From Allobosea sp. Root381 (lineage in GTDB: Bacteria; Pseudomonadota; Alphaproteobacteria; Rhizobiales; Beijerinckiaceae), in contig NZ_LMJT01000012.1 of the NCBI RefSeq assembly GCF_001429395.1, positions 121,482 through 185,481 on the forward strand: DNA of 64,000 nucleotides, read 5' to 3'. Under the pieces are notes generated by a model that had not been told where the DNA came from, did no database searches, and worked only from the letters and a program-made list of their open reading frames with translations. How positions within the stretch are numbered: the stretch's first letter is position 1; every line of letters begins with the position of its first letter. The position numbers and the translations under genes are program-made. Below are positions 1-9,700 of the stretch, piece after piece.

Positions 1-173
1 CCGCCGGCACGACGGTGCGGGATTGGCCCGGGGTCGGGGGGCCGCCAAGGGCCGGCGGCGAACTGCGACAGCGGCCCGCCCGGCGCCAGATGCAGGATCG
101 AGAAGCCGATCACCGAAACGATCAGCAGCAGGACGACGGCCTGCAGCAGCCGTTGCAGGAGAAAGGAGCTCAT
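1..173 (-). CDS. ABC transporter permease, N-terminal part (runs off the left edge)
   Basis: The first 35 or so residues form one hydrophobic membrane segment followed by the LAPGGPLSQFA motif typical of the first transmembrane helix of DppB/OppB-type dipeptide permeases. The ATG lies 6 bases after the stop of the substrate-binding protein gene, with a GGAG-like site inside that gene's end, so the two are co-transcribed. After the motif the visible frame becomes proline-rich, which is unusual for the family, but only about 20 more residues can be seen. The rest of the gene, and presumably the second permease and ATPases, lie outside the window. Confidence 0.7.
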   Translation of the reverse strand, partial: MSSFLLQRLLQAVVLLLIVSVIGFSILHLAPGGPLSQFAAGPWRPPDPGPIPHRRAG

Positions 174-179
174 GAGCGC

Positions 180-1853
180 TCAGGCCGCCCAGTACCAGTC
201 ACGCAGGTTCCAGCAGTTGGACGAGCAGTTGATGTTGGCTGCGAATCCGCTGAGCCCCTCCTTAACCCCTTCCACCATGACCGACTGGTAGACCGGCAGC
301 AGCACGAGGTCGTCGCGGACGATGCGCTGGATTCGCCCATAGGTCTTCCTGCGCTCATGCTGGTCGAACTGGCTGGCCCCGAGTTCCAGGAGCCCGTCGA
401 GCTCGGCGTTCTGGTACTGGTAGGTGTTGAGCCCGGCCCCCTGCTTCGCGGGGATCGACTTGCTGCCGAAACGCGGCGTCACGTCCGGATCGTTGCCCAC
501 CATGAAATTCGACCCGACGGTGACGGATTCAAATTTCGACTTCTGCCAGAACTCGCCCCAGATCACGGCCGCCGGCATATTGGCGATTTTCATCTCCGCG
601 CCGATCTGCCCCCAATCCTGCTGGAGAAGCTGCTGCGACTGTTCGCGCGCCGGGTTGCCGGTGGTGGTGGAGTTGGAGAACGCCAGGCGCATCCCGTCCT
701 TCTGCCGGACACCGTCCGAGCCACGCTTCCAACCTGCGGCGTCCAGCAGCGTGTTGGCCTTGGCCGGATCGTGGCGATGCACCGGCAGCTCCGGCTCGAA
801 AGCCCATGATTGCCGCGGCAGGAAGGACTCCGTGGCGACCGGAAGGCCGTAATAGATCGCGTCGATGCGGGCCTGCTTGTCCATCGCAAGATAAAGCGCT
901 TCCCGAACGGCCTTGTCGGCGAAGGGGCCGAACTCCAGGTTGAGCGCGATATGCTCGATGAAGGGCGTCGGCGAGCGGAACACCTTGCGCCCCTTCAGGC
1001 CCTCGGCCTCCTTGGCTGCATGCGGCGGGATGCCGCCGATACCGAGATAGTCGACCTGGCCGGTCCTGAACTGCGTGTAGAGCGCCGTCAGGTCGGGGAT
1101 GTACTTGAACACGACACGCTCGAGATGCGGGCCGGCGCCGTGATAGGCCGGATTGGCCTGCACCAGCATCCTGTCACCGGCGACACGCTCGCCCCAGCGG
1201 AACGGCCCAGTTCCAACGGGAGCACTGTTGAAGGGGGCGGTATTCGGATCGCTCACCTGCCCGAGGAGGTGCTTGGGCACGATGAATGTCAGCGCCAGGA
1301 TCGAGAGATAGGGCGAATAGGCGCGTTCCATCCGCCAGTGGATCTCGTCCGGCGCGACGACGGTGATATCCTTGACGAGGTCGTGGCCCACGCGGTTGCG
1401 AGCGCGGAAGCCGGGCGTGTTGATCAGGTCGAGCGTGAATTTGACGTCTTCGGCGGTGAAGGGCGTCCCGTCATGCCATTTGGCGTCCGTCCTGAGCCTG
1501 ATCTTCCAGTTCAAACCGTCCGGCGAAATTCCGCCGTTGGCGACGCCGGGAACCTCGCGCGCGAGGTCGGGGACAGCGCGCCCTTCCGGATCGATGAACC
1601 AGAGCGGGCTGAAGACCTGCCACCAGACGCCTTGGTCGACCTCGCTGCCCGGCATCAGCGGGTTGAAGACCGTGGGTTCCTGCGAAATGCCGGCGACCAC
1701 CTGGCCGCGTGGCTTGGACGGCGGGCCGGCAGGCCTGCCTTGGGCGCGAGCAGTGAAGGCCGGTGCGAGAAGCGAGCCGGCGCCGGCGGCGAGGCCCAGC
1801 GCCAGCACCGCGCGGCGGCGCAGATCCGTCCCCTTGAAATCATGGCCTGACAT
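180..1853 (-). CDS. ABC transporter substrate-binding protein, peptide/nickel family (SBP_bac_5)
   Basis: A 557-residue periplasmic binding protein of the DppA/OppA class, of the usual length. The N-terminus carries consecutive arginines (DLRRRAVLALGL) before a hydrophobic stretch and an AxA-type site near residue 37, which suggests Tat-dependent export. The fold-diagnostic stretch WHDGTPFTAEDVKFTLDLI is near residue 125. It sits between a FAD oxidoreductase gene upstream (69-base gap) and a permease gene downstream (6-base gap), so it is the capture component of an importer feeding that oxidase. These proteins bind di/oligopeptides, opines or other amino-acid conjugates; the ligand cannot be told from sequence. 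Confidence 0.93.
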   Translation of the reverse strand: MSGHDFKGTDLRRRAVLALGLAAGAGSLLAPAFTARAQGRPAGPPSKPRGQVVAGISQEPTVFNPLMPGSEVDQGVWWQVFSPLWFIDPEGRAVPDLAREVPGVANGGISPDGLNWKIRLRTDAKWHDGTPFTAEDVKFTLDLINTPGFRARNRVGHDLVKDITVVAPDEIHWRMERAYSPYLSILALTFIVPKHLLGQVSDPNTAPFNSAPVGTGPFRWGERVAGDRMLVQANPAYHGAGPHLERVVFKYIPDLTALYTQFRTGQVDYLGIGGIPPHAAKEAEGLKGRKVFRSPTPFIEHIALNLEFGPFADKAVREALYLAMDKQARIDAIYYGLPVATESFLPRQSWAFEPELPVHRHDPAKANTLLDAAGWKRGSDGVRQKDGMRLAFSNSTTTGNPAREQSQQLLQQDWGQIGAEMKIANMPAAVIWGEFWQKSKFESVTVGSNFMVGNDPDVTPRFGSKSIPAKQGAGLNTYQYQNAELDGLLELGASQFDQHERRKTYGRIQRIVRDDLVLLPVYQSVMVEGVKEGLSGFAANINCSSNCWNLRDWYWAA

Positions 1854-1922
1854 GGTGGTATCCCCTCTTTTGACGGGCTGTCTTCAGCCTCGTGTTCAAG
1901 GCAGCGATCGGCCGCCGACGTT

Positions 1923-3059
1923 TCAGTCCCCCGCGTCCAGGCTCTCGCGCTCCGGAGAGAGGTCGGCCTCGGCGACGCCCAGCTGCTTGATCGGATCGGG
2001 CAGCGGCTTACCGGCGACGAGGGCGGCGATGGCCTGCCCCATGGCGGGCGAGGTCAGGATGCCGCAACCGCCCTGGCCGGCGAGCCAGAAGAAGCCGGGC
2101 GCCTCTCGCCGCATGCCGGCGACCGGATTGCGGTCGCGGACGAAGCTGCGCAGCCCGGCCCATTGGCTGAGCGGCCGGCCGACGCGCAGCCTGGTGTCGC
2201 GCTCGATGTTCTCGATCGCCTGGGCGACGTCGATATCCTCTGGATAGGCGTCGAAGGGTGCGACCGGCACCGCATCGGCGAGGCTGCCCATCAGGCAACC
2301 CGGCTCGGGCTTGACGTACCAGTCGTAGTCGACGGTGCCGACATGCGGCCAATCGCGCGCGTCGAACTCCGTCTGGAGGGCGAAGGTGAAGGCCGTGCGC
2401 CGATGGGGAACCACGCCCAGCGGCGCGAGACCGGCCGTCGCCGCGACCGCGTCGGTCCAGCCGCCAGCCGCATTGACCAGCACCTCGGCTTCGATCTCCC
2501 CGCCGTTCCAGCTCAGCCGCCAGCGACCGTCCGCGCGCATGATCGTCTGGACATCGGCGCGGGTGAAGAGATGCGCGCCTGCAGCCCTGGCGCCACGCAG
2601 ATAGCCCTGGAGCAGGACATCCACGTCGATATCCATTGCGTCCGGCTCGTAGACGCCGGCATCGATCCGCTCGGCCCGCAGCGCGGGAAACAGCGCCAGC
2701 GCTTCGTCCCGGCTGAGCCGGCGGGCCTGCGCGCCCACCGAGGCGAGATGCTCCTCGAGGCGGTGCAGCGTCGCGGCCTGCTCGCTGCGCCCGACGGTGA
2801 GGCAGCCGCGCGGCGTCAGGATCGGCTGCTCCGCGAAGCCCTCGGGAGGCGCCTCCAAAAAAGCGCGGCTCGCCTGCGCCATCCGCCGCATCGTCGGGGC
2901 GCCGATGCCGACCGTAAACTGCGCCGCCGTGCGGCCGGAGCTGTGATAGCTGAAATGCTGCTCGCGCTCGATCAACGCGACCGAGCCGTGCTTCGCCAGG
3001 AAATAGGCTGCGGAAGCCCCGGCGATCCCCCCTCCGACGATAGCGACGTCTACCCGCAT
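1923..3059 (-). CDS. FAD-dependent oxidoreductase, DAO (D-amino acid oxidase/DadA) family
   Basis: A 378-residue flavoprotein. The N-terminal dinucleotide-binding motif VAIVGGGIAGASAAYFL begins four residues after the chosen ATG; longer in-frame starts upstream add only non-homologous residues. An acidic residue closes the second strand (ALIERE). The C-terminus has the FAD-contacting GQGGCGILTSPAMG stretch seen in DAO/glycine oxidase-type enzymes. The family oxidises amino or imino acids (D-amino acids, sarcosine, glycine, opines) to imines. It is the first gene of the minus-strand operon with the ABC importer and is divergent from ridA, whose product hydrolyses reactive imines. The substrate is unknown. 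Confidence 0.9.
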   Translation of the reverse strand: MRVDVAIVGGGIAGASAAYFLAKHGSVALIEREQHFSYHSSGRTAAQFTVGIGAPTMRRMAQASRAFLEAPPEGFAEQPILTPRGCLTVGRSEQAATLHRLEEHLASVGAQARRLSRDEALALFPALRAERIDAGVYEPDAMDIDVDVLLQGYLRGARAAGAHLFTRADVQTIMRADGRWRLSWNGGEIEAEVLVNAAGGWTDAVAATAGLAPLGVVPHRRTAFTFALQTEFDARDWPHVGTVDYDWYVKPEPGCLMGSLADAVPVAPFDAYPEDIDVAQAIENIERDTRLRVGRPLSQWAGLRSFVRDRNPVAGMRREAPGFFWLAGQGGCGILTSPAMGQAIAALVAGKPLPDPIKQLGVAEADLSPERESLDAGD

Positions 3060-3141
3060 CGGCTCAATGCCACTCCAGCTGCAGAACGGCCCGGCCACAT
3101 TCGGCCTCGCCCTGCCTGACATCGGCACCGCGATGGCCGGA

Positions 3142-3231
3142 TGTCGATTTCAATTTTGAGAAGCCGAGCCCTGAAAAACGACGGCCTACCCCGAATTCCT
3201 CGGCCACCACCTCGAATTTTTGAAATCGACA
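3142..3231. promoter_or_regulatory. Paired inverted repeat in the divergent promoter region (candidate operators)
   Basis: TGTCGATTTCAA at 3142-3153 and its exact reverse complement TTGAAATCGACA at 3220-3231, 66 bases apart, lie between the divergent FAD oxidoreductase and RidA genes. The similarity continues inward with AT-rich bases, against a GC-rich background. The arrangement suits a dimeric regulator bound at two sites and controlling both operons. No regulator gene is adjacent. Confidence 0.6.
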
Positions 3232-3287
3232 GCGCCCCCGCCGCCATTGCCTGTGACATGCGACGACAACCGCAGCGAAGGCGAGCC

Positions 3288-3701
3288 ATGGCATTCACGA
3301 TCATCGACAAACCCGGCCGGAGCCTGATCTTCTCGGGCAGCAGCTTCGAGGCGGCATACAGCTACAGCCGTGCCGTCGTCGTCGGGGCGCAGATCATGCT
3401 GTCGGGCACCACCGGCTACGATTACGCGACCGAGACCCTCGCCGAGGGGGCCGCCGAACAGACCCGGCAGCTGTTCCGCAATGCGGAGAAGGCCTTCGCC
3501 GAGGCCGGAGCGACGCTCGCCGACGTCGTGCGCGTCAGGATCTACATCGCCCGTGCCGAGGATTACGAGCCCGTGATGGCCGCCTTCGCCGAGGCGTTCC
3601 GTGGCGTGAACCCGGCCTGCACGACCGTCCAGGCCGGCCTCTTCGACCCCGATATCCGGGTCGAGATGGACATGGACGCCGTGCTCGATGTCCCTGCTTA
3701 G
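3288..3701 (+). CDS. RidA family protein (enamine/imine deaminase-like)
   Basis: 137 residues, the full length of the YjgF/YER057c/UK114 family. The start chosen is the ATG preceded by GCGAAGGCGAG; the longer frame upstream runs through the divergent promoter. Family features include AEQTRQLFRNAEKAFAEAG, followed by LADVVRVRIYI. The catalytic arginine of canonical RidA (in an IRGA-type segment near the C-terminus) is not clearly conserved: the equivalent region reads PDIRVEMDMDAVL, so it belongs to a divergent Rid subgroup. It overlaps the following FAD oxidoreductase by 14 bases, which indicates translational coupling and suggests it removes the imine that enzyme makes. Confidence 0.9.
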   Translation: MAFTIIDKPGRSLIFSGSSFEAAYSYSRAVVVGAQIMLSGTTGYDYATETLAEGAAEQTRQLFRNAEKAFAEAGATLADVVRVRIYIARAEDYEPVMAAFAEAFRGVNPACTTVQAGLFDPDIRVEMDMDAVLDVPA

Positions 3702-5043
3702 CCTGTCCGGGCACGTGCCGGACGACGTGCTCGCGCAGCTCGTTCCCACGCGCGCGGCCTTGCCGCGCCGAGCCGACGTCGTGGTGATCGGTGGCGGCAT
3801 CGTCGGTTGTGCTTCCGCCTATTATCTCGCCGCCGCAGGATTCTCCGTTGCGCTCGTCGAGCGGGACACCGTGTCATCCCAGCAGTCGGGCCGGAACTGG
3901 GGCTTCGTGCGCACGCAGTATCGCGACCCGCTCGAACTGCCGCTTGCCGTGGAGGCGCTGTCGATCTGGCCGGAACTGGAGCGCGAGCTCGGCGAAGCGG
4001 TGGGCTGGCGCCGGACCGGTTGCGTCTTCGTCGCCGAGACCGAGGCCGAGCACGCCGCCTTCGCGCGCTGGCGGGATACGACCCGGGAGATTTCAAGCGA
4101 GGCGCGCATGCTCTCGCGGCAGGAGACGGAAGAGCTCCTGCCGCCCCTGTCGAAGCCCGTGAAGGGCGCACTCTTCACCGCCTCCGACGGGCAGGCCGAG
4201 CCTGCGCTTGCGACGATGGCCTTCGCCCGGGCGGCCACGCGGGCCGGAGTGCGGATCATCGAGGATTGCGGGGTCTTCGCGATCGAGCGTTCAGCCGGCC
4301 GCGTCAGCGGTGTCCTCACCGAGCACGGGCGGATCGAGGCCAACCTCGTCGTCTGCGCGGCCGGTGCGCAGAGCCATCGCCTGCTGGCACCGCTCGGCCT
4401 GACGCTGCCGCAGCAGAACGTCCGCAGCACGGTTTCGCTGACGGCGCCCTTGCCGCCGCTAAGCGAGCCCTGTTTCTGCGGCTATGGCATCGGGCTGCGC
4501 CAGCGTGCCGACGGTTCCTGCATCATCGCCGCCGATTCCTGTTCCGACATCGATCTCACGCTCGATTCCATGCGAGCGATGCGCTTCTTCCTGCCGGAGT
4601 TCCTCCGCCATCGCAGCGGTTTTTCCCTGCGCCTCGGGCGGCCCCTGCTCGACGATCTGCACGAACGGCTCGCCGTGCCTAAACCGGAGCGCGCAGCGGC
4701 CGGACGCAGGCCGCGGATTCCCGCCAATCGCGACCGCGCGGAACGAACCGGCGAGGTCGTTCGCGGGCTCTTCGCCGGATCAACCGGTCTCGCGATCGTC
4801 AAATCCTGGGCTGGCTATATCGACGTGTTGCCGGACGCGCTGCCGGTGCTGGATGCTCCGGGGGCGGTTTCGGGGCTCATCGTCGCGACAGGCTTCTCCG
4901 GTCATGGTTTCGGTCTCGGCCCCGCAGTCGGCCGCCATGTCGCGCACCTCGCCAAGGGCGAGCCGGCGGATCACGCCATCGCTCCCCTGAAACTGGAGCG
5001 TTTTGCGCGCGGCACCTATGCCCGCGCCCATGCTCCGCTCTGA
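3688..5043 (+). CDS. FAD-dependent oxidoreductase, DAO family (second copy)
   Basis: A 451-residue flavoprotein with the FAD motif VVVIGGGIVGCASAYYL at about residues 31-47 and the C-terminal ATGFSGHGFGLGPAVG stretch that contacts FAD in DadA/sarcosine-oxidase-like enzymes. The segment SGRNWGFVRTQYRDP is characteristic of a subgroup often found with amino-acid or opine importers. It starts inside the end of ridA and is followed 186 bases later by a serine hydrolase gene. Only the general fold is shared with the FAD enzyme at 1923-3059, so the two may act on successive or different substrates. Confidence 0.92.
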   Translation: MSLLSLSGHVPDDVLAQLVPTRAALPRRADVVVIGGGIVGCASAYYLAAAGFSVALVERDTVSSQQSGRNWGFVRTQYRDPLELPLAVEALSIWPELERELGEAVGWRRTGCVFVAETEAEHAAFARWRDTTREISSEARMLSRQETEELLPPLSKPVKGALFTASDGQAEPALATMAFARAATRAGVRIIEDCGVFAIERSAGRVSGVLTEHGRIEANLVVCAAGAQSHRLLAPLGLTLPQQNVRSTVSLTAPLPPLSEPCFCGYGIGLRQRADGSCIIAADSCSDIDLTLDSMRAMRFFLPEFLRHRSGFSLRLGRPLLDDLHERLAVPKPERAAAGRRPRIPANRDRAERTGEVVRGLFAGSTGLAIVKSWAGYIDVLPDALPVLDAPGAVSGLIVATGFSGHGFGLGPAVGRHVAHLAKGEPADHAIAPLKLERFARGTYARAHAPL

Positions 5044-5229
5044 ACCGCTACAGCCCGGGACGAAACGCAACAGACTGAAGATGGCCGCCATGGCATGAGA
5101 AGAGCAGCGTGGCAGCTGTTCCCGTCAGGCCTCGAACAGACATCCCAAGGCGCCGATCCGGCGACTAAACGCGATCGATCTCTTACTTCAGCATCGACAT
5201 CCTCGATGCGTCACAACAGGCGAACGACC

Positions 5230-6363
5230 ATGGGCATCGACGAGACGAAACGCAGCCAGCTCATGCGGTTCTATGACGGCACGCTGCTTCCGGACGAGCT
5301 GGTGGCGACCATGTCTTCGGACCAGGGCTTGTTTCCCTCCCGGATGGTGCGGCGCGGCGGCGCGATCAAGCCGTTGAAGACCTCGGCATCCGCGCTGCCG
5401 AGGCTCGCGATCCGGGATCACGACCGAAGCTTCGATCTCTGCGACTATCTGTCGGTCAATCGCATCGCCGGCCTGCTGATCCTCAAGGACGGTGACGTCG
5501 TCACCGAGCATTACGGCCTCGGCATCGGCCCCGAGACGAAATGGAACTCCTGCTCGCTCGCCAAATCCGTCGCTGCGACGCTCGTCGGCATCGCGCTGAA
5601 GGAAGGCGCGATCGAAAGCCTCGACGATTCCGTCACCCGCTACATGCCGCTCGGCGGGGTCTATGAGAAGGTCTCCGTCCGGCAGCTGCTGCGGCTGAGT
5701 TCGGGAGTGCGCTGGCGCGAGGACTACACCGACCCGACCTCGGACCGCCGGCAATTGCTGGAGATTCAGTGCAGTTGGGAAAAGGGAGGCATCGCGAGGC
5801 ACATGGCCTCACTGCCGGCGCACACCCCGCCGGGCGAATCTTGGACCTACAACACCGGCGAGTCCTATCTGATCGGATTGCTGATGCAGAATGCGACCGG
5901 GAAGAGCCTCGCCGACTACTGCAGCGAAAAGCTCTGGTCGCGGCTCGGCATGGAGGCCGATGCGAGCTGGTGGTCGGAGAGCCCGGACGGAATGACGATT
6001 TCCGGCAGCGGCATGCATGCGACCTTGCGCGATTATGGCCGGTTCGGCCAGTTCGTGCTCGATGAAGGCCGCATCGGCGGCGACAAGCTGCTGCCCGAAG
6101 CCTGGAACAGCGAGGCGGGAGCGCCCTTCAAGATCGGCGAGAAGAGCGTACCCTACGGATACATGTGGTGGATACCGGTACTGGAATCGCCGGCCCTCGC
6201 AGGCAGCTTCCAGGCTGAGGGCATCTACGGCCAGCACATCCACATCAATCCGCGACACGGGCTTGTCGTCGTGGTCCTCTGCGCCCGCTCGAAGCCAAGC
6301 TATCGCCAGCGCCTCGAGATCAGCGACGACGCATTTTTTGCGGCCCTTGCCGAAGCACTCTGA
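5230..6363 (+). CDS. Serine hydrolase, beta-lactamase class C / penicillin-binding-protein-like family
   Basis: 377 residues. The nucleophile motif SxxK is SLAK (WNSCSLAKS, about residue 107), the second motif is a YxN-like WTYNTGESY, and the C-terminal GIYGQHIHINP stretch matches the conserved end of esterase/6-aminohexanoate-dimer-hydrolase-like members. No signal peptide is seen, so the enzyme is probably cytoplasmic and not a beta-lactamase acting in the periplasm. The start chosen gives an N-terminus without the low-complexity extension possible from 5095. As third gene of the ridA operon it may hydrolyse an amide or peptide bond in the imported compound. The substrate is unknown. Confidence 0.88.
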   Translation: MGIDETKRSQLMRFYDGTLLPDELVATMSSDQGLFPSRMVRRGGAIKPLKTSASALPRLAIRDHDRSFDLCDYLSVNRIAGLLILKDGDVVTEHYGLGIGPETKWNSCSLAKSVAATLVGIALKEGAIESLDDSVTRYMPLGGVYEKVSVRQLLRLSSGVRWREDYTDPTSDRRQLLEIQCSWEKGGIARHMASLPAHTPPGESWTYNTGESYLIGLLMQNATGKSLADYCSEKLWSRLGMEADASWWSESPDGMTISGSGMHATLRDYGRFGQFVLDEGRIGGDKLLPEAWNSEAGAPFKIGEKSVPYGYMWWIPVLESPALAGSFQAEGIYGQHIHINPRHGLVVVVLCARSKPSYRQRLEISDDAFFAALAEAL

Positions 6364-6781
6364 GATAATCGTGGCTTGGCGCCACTCCAGGACATTGGAA
6401 TATTGCCTCCAGGCGGACGTTCGCGCACGGTGGGCGGCGCCGGTCGATCCCCTTCAACGCAAGCATCGCCATGACGTCGCGTAAGGGTATCCAGCGCACA
6501 GATCGCTGCGGGGAATCGGATATTCGGAAATGGAACTGATTTGGGGTGGCAATTTGGTCACCTCGAGAGCAGAATTTCTATCATACGTCTATTCCGGCTT
6601 GATGACGCGCAGGGATTTTTCTATCGCTCGTAGCTGGCGAGGAATCGCTGTGCGCGGCGGAGACGCTGGCTCGGCTCGGACCTCTCCCTGGATATTGGAT
6701 TCTATCCGCCGTTCGTGAGGCGGGCTCGTCGTTCCTGATCGTTGCCGGGTATCAGGCGCGGGCATGGCGGGCATTGAGGAG
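6364..6781. other. Intergenic region before the autotransporter
   Basis: 418 bases without a convincing gene. A stretch at about 6520-6620 is clearly more AT-rich than its surroundings and probably holds the promoter of the autotransporter gene, but I cannot place -35/-10 boxes with confidence. A 62-codon open frame at 6530-6718 has no ribosome site or recognisable product. Confidence 0.5.
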
Positions 6782-9700
6782 ATGCCTGTGCCTAAGCCTC
6801 TGCGTACCCTTTCCGGCACCACTTCGGCGCTGGCCATCTCGCTTGCCCTCGCCGCCACGCCTCTTCTCGCCGCGGACGGCGACGGCGGCCGCTTCAGCCC
6901 TGGGGCGGGCGGAGGCGGCGGCGCTTCCAATTACGGGAATGGCGGCGGCGGCGGCGGTTTTAACTACGCGGGAGGCGATGGCAGCCAGAGCGGTGGCGGC
7001 GCCGGCGGCGACTTCGTTTCCAACCCGGGTGGCGGCGGCGGCACGAGCAGTGGCGGTGGCGCCGGCGGCGGTGGCGGCGGAGCCGGCGGTAACGCCGGCA
7101 GCGCCGGCTCCAGCGGATCGGGCGGTGGCGGTGGCGGTGGCGAAGCTGGCAGCGGCGGTGGCGGCGGCTCCATCAGTGACATCGCCGGCGGCAACGGCGG
7201 CGGTGACAGCGGCGGTGTCGGTGGTTGGGGAGACACTGGTGGCGGCGGCGGCGGTGCGACCGGCGGCGGCGGCGGTGGCGGCGGGGCTTACGGTGCCGGT
7301 GGCGGCGGTGGTTACCGCGGCTTTTATGGTGATGCCTCCACTTTCGCCAACGGAGCGTATCAGGGCGGCGGCGGTGGCGGCGGCGGTGGTGCCGGAGGCG
7401 GCGGTGGCGGCGGCGCCGGTGTCGTCCTGGATGGCGGTGTCTTCGCCGGAATGGGTTCCGCGTCCGTCATCCGGGGCGGAGCGGGCGGCGGCGGCGGCGG
7501 CGACGGCATCACTGCTGCTGCTGGCGGCAATGGCGGCACCGGCCTCCTGCTCCTGAATCTTCCGACCGCGGACTTCTCGGTCGCCGGCACCATCATCGGT
7601 GGCGCTGGCGGCAACGGGGGCAACGGCTCTCTCGTCAACGGCACCGGCGGCACAGGCGGCAATGGTGCGCGCGGCATCGGAATCGAAGGCAATTCAGGGG
7701 CGCTGACGATTACCGTCGCCGGCACCGTCTTCGGCGGCAGGGGCGGCAGGGGCGGCGCCGGCAGCAATCCGTCTACGACCGGCAACGGCGGCGCAGCCAT
7801 CGAGGGCGCGAACCTCGCCATCATGCTTGCGGATGGCAGCAACATCGCCGGCGGTCTGAGCGGTGATTTCACGACACGGGCGGCTGCGATCAGCTTCACC
7901 GGCGGCCAGAACAGCCTCGCCTTCGGATCCGGCGGAACCTGGGCGCTGACCGGCGCCATCGAACTGCAGGGCGCGTCGTCGGTCACGTTCAACCAGGCCT
8001 CGGACCTGACGCTTGCCAATGTCATTTCCGGGACCGGCAGCGTGGTGAAGGCCGGCGCCAACACGCTGACCCTGACCAGCGCGAATACCTACACCGGTGG
8101 CACCACGGTGTCGGCGGGCATCCTCGCGGCCGTCAACAGCGGCGCGCTGGGCGCCGGCAACATCACGGTCGCATCCGGCGCATCTCTCCAACTGAACAAC
8201 GGCGTGACCATCGCCAACGCCATCTCGCTCGCGGGGACCGGCCCTTCGAACATCGGTGCGCTGCGGGTGGCTGCAGGCAGCGCCACGGTTTCGGGCGATG
8301 TGACCCTGACGGCCGCGAGCTCCATCGGCCTGTCGAGCGCGTCGACCTTGACGATCAGCGGTACCCTGGGGGGAGCCTTCACGCTCAACAGGACCAGCTC
8401 GGACGGTGGCACGCTGGTGCTGACCGGGAACAACAGCGGCTCCCAGACCAGCCTGAACATCGCCGAAGGCGCGCTCTCCATCGCGAACCAGACGAATCTG
8501 CCCGGCGGCACGCTGACGCTGAACACCGGCAACACGAACACGGACGGCCTGCGCGTCACCGGCAGCGACGTCACCATCTCCAAGAACATCACCGCGGGGT
8601 TCAGCGGCGCCCGGGTCACCAACGACAACACCGTGACGCTGAGCGGCGTCATCGGGGGTGGCGGCACCACCGCCACGCGCGCCATCTTCACCAAGGCGGG
8701 CTCCGGCAAGCTCATCCTGACGGGCACCAACACCTACGCCGTCTCTCCGACTGCGAACGCAGGGACGCAGGTGCTCGGCGGCATCCTCAGCATCACCGAC
8801 GACAACAATCTGGGCGGCGGCGCGGTGCTGCTCAATGGCGGCGGGCTGGAGGTGACCGGCACCAGCGCCGCCATCGCCCGTAACATCACGCTGCAGCGGG
8901 CCAACAGCGCCATCAGCGCTACCAATTCCGCCACCGTGAGTGGTGTCATATCGGGCGTGGGCGGTCTTACCTCCGCCGGCGCGGGCACCCTGATCCTGAC
9001 CGGTACCAACACCTATACCGACTCCACCACGATTTCGGCAGGCACGCTGGCTCTGTCAGGATCGGGCTCCATCGCATCGACCTCGAGCGTTGCCGTCGCC
9101 GGCACGTTCGACATTTCCGGTACGACCAGCGGCGCAAGCATCCAAGGCCTCTCGGGGGCCGGCCAGATCGCGTTGGGCGGCCAGACGCTGACCTTGGCCG
9201 GAAACAGCTCGGGTAGCTTTGAAGGCACGGTCACGGGTATTGGCGGCGGCCTCACCAAGACGGGGACCGGCACGTTCACCCTGTCCGGCGCCAGTGATTA
9301 CACCGGCACCACAACCGTGTCGGCGGGTACGCTCGTGGCTGCCAGCAGTGGCGCCCTGGGCGGCAGCGCCGGCGGCACCACGGTTTCGTCCGGCGCGGCT
9401 CTCCAACTGAACAACGGCGTGACAATCGCCGACGCCATCTCGCTCGCGGGCGTCGGCTCGTCGAACATGGGCGCCCTTCAAGTGGCTGCCGGCAGCGCCA
9501 CGGTTGCGGGCGATGTGACCCTGACGGCCGCCACCAGCATCGGCCTGGCGAACGCCTCGACCTTGACGATCAGCGGTACCCTGGGGGGAGCCTTCACGCT
9601 CAACCGGACCAGCTCGGACGGTGGCACGCTCGTGCTGACCGGGAACAACAGCGGCTCCCAGACCAGCCTGAACATCGCCGAAGGCGCGCTGTCCATCGCG

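Noticed and set aside
1-173. A frameshift in the edge permease after residue 36
   Set aside because: The proline-rich continuation is suspicious, but none of the three frames clearly resumes the family pattern in the few visible codons, so it cannot be decided.
6530-6718. A 62-codon frame upstream of the autotransporter
   Set aside because: No ribosome site, no recognisable product, and it lies in the probable promoter region.
6964-8064. Proline-rich minus-strand frames in the autotransporter
   Set aside because: They are complements of glycine codons (GGC read as GCC/CCG) and not independent proline-rich proteins.
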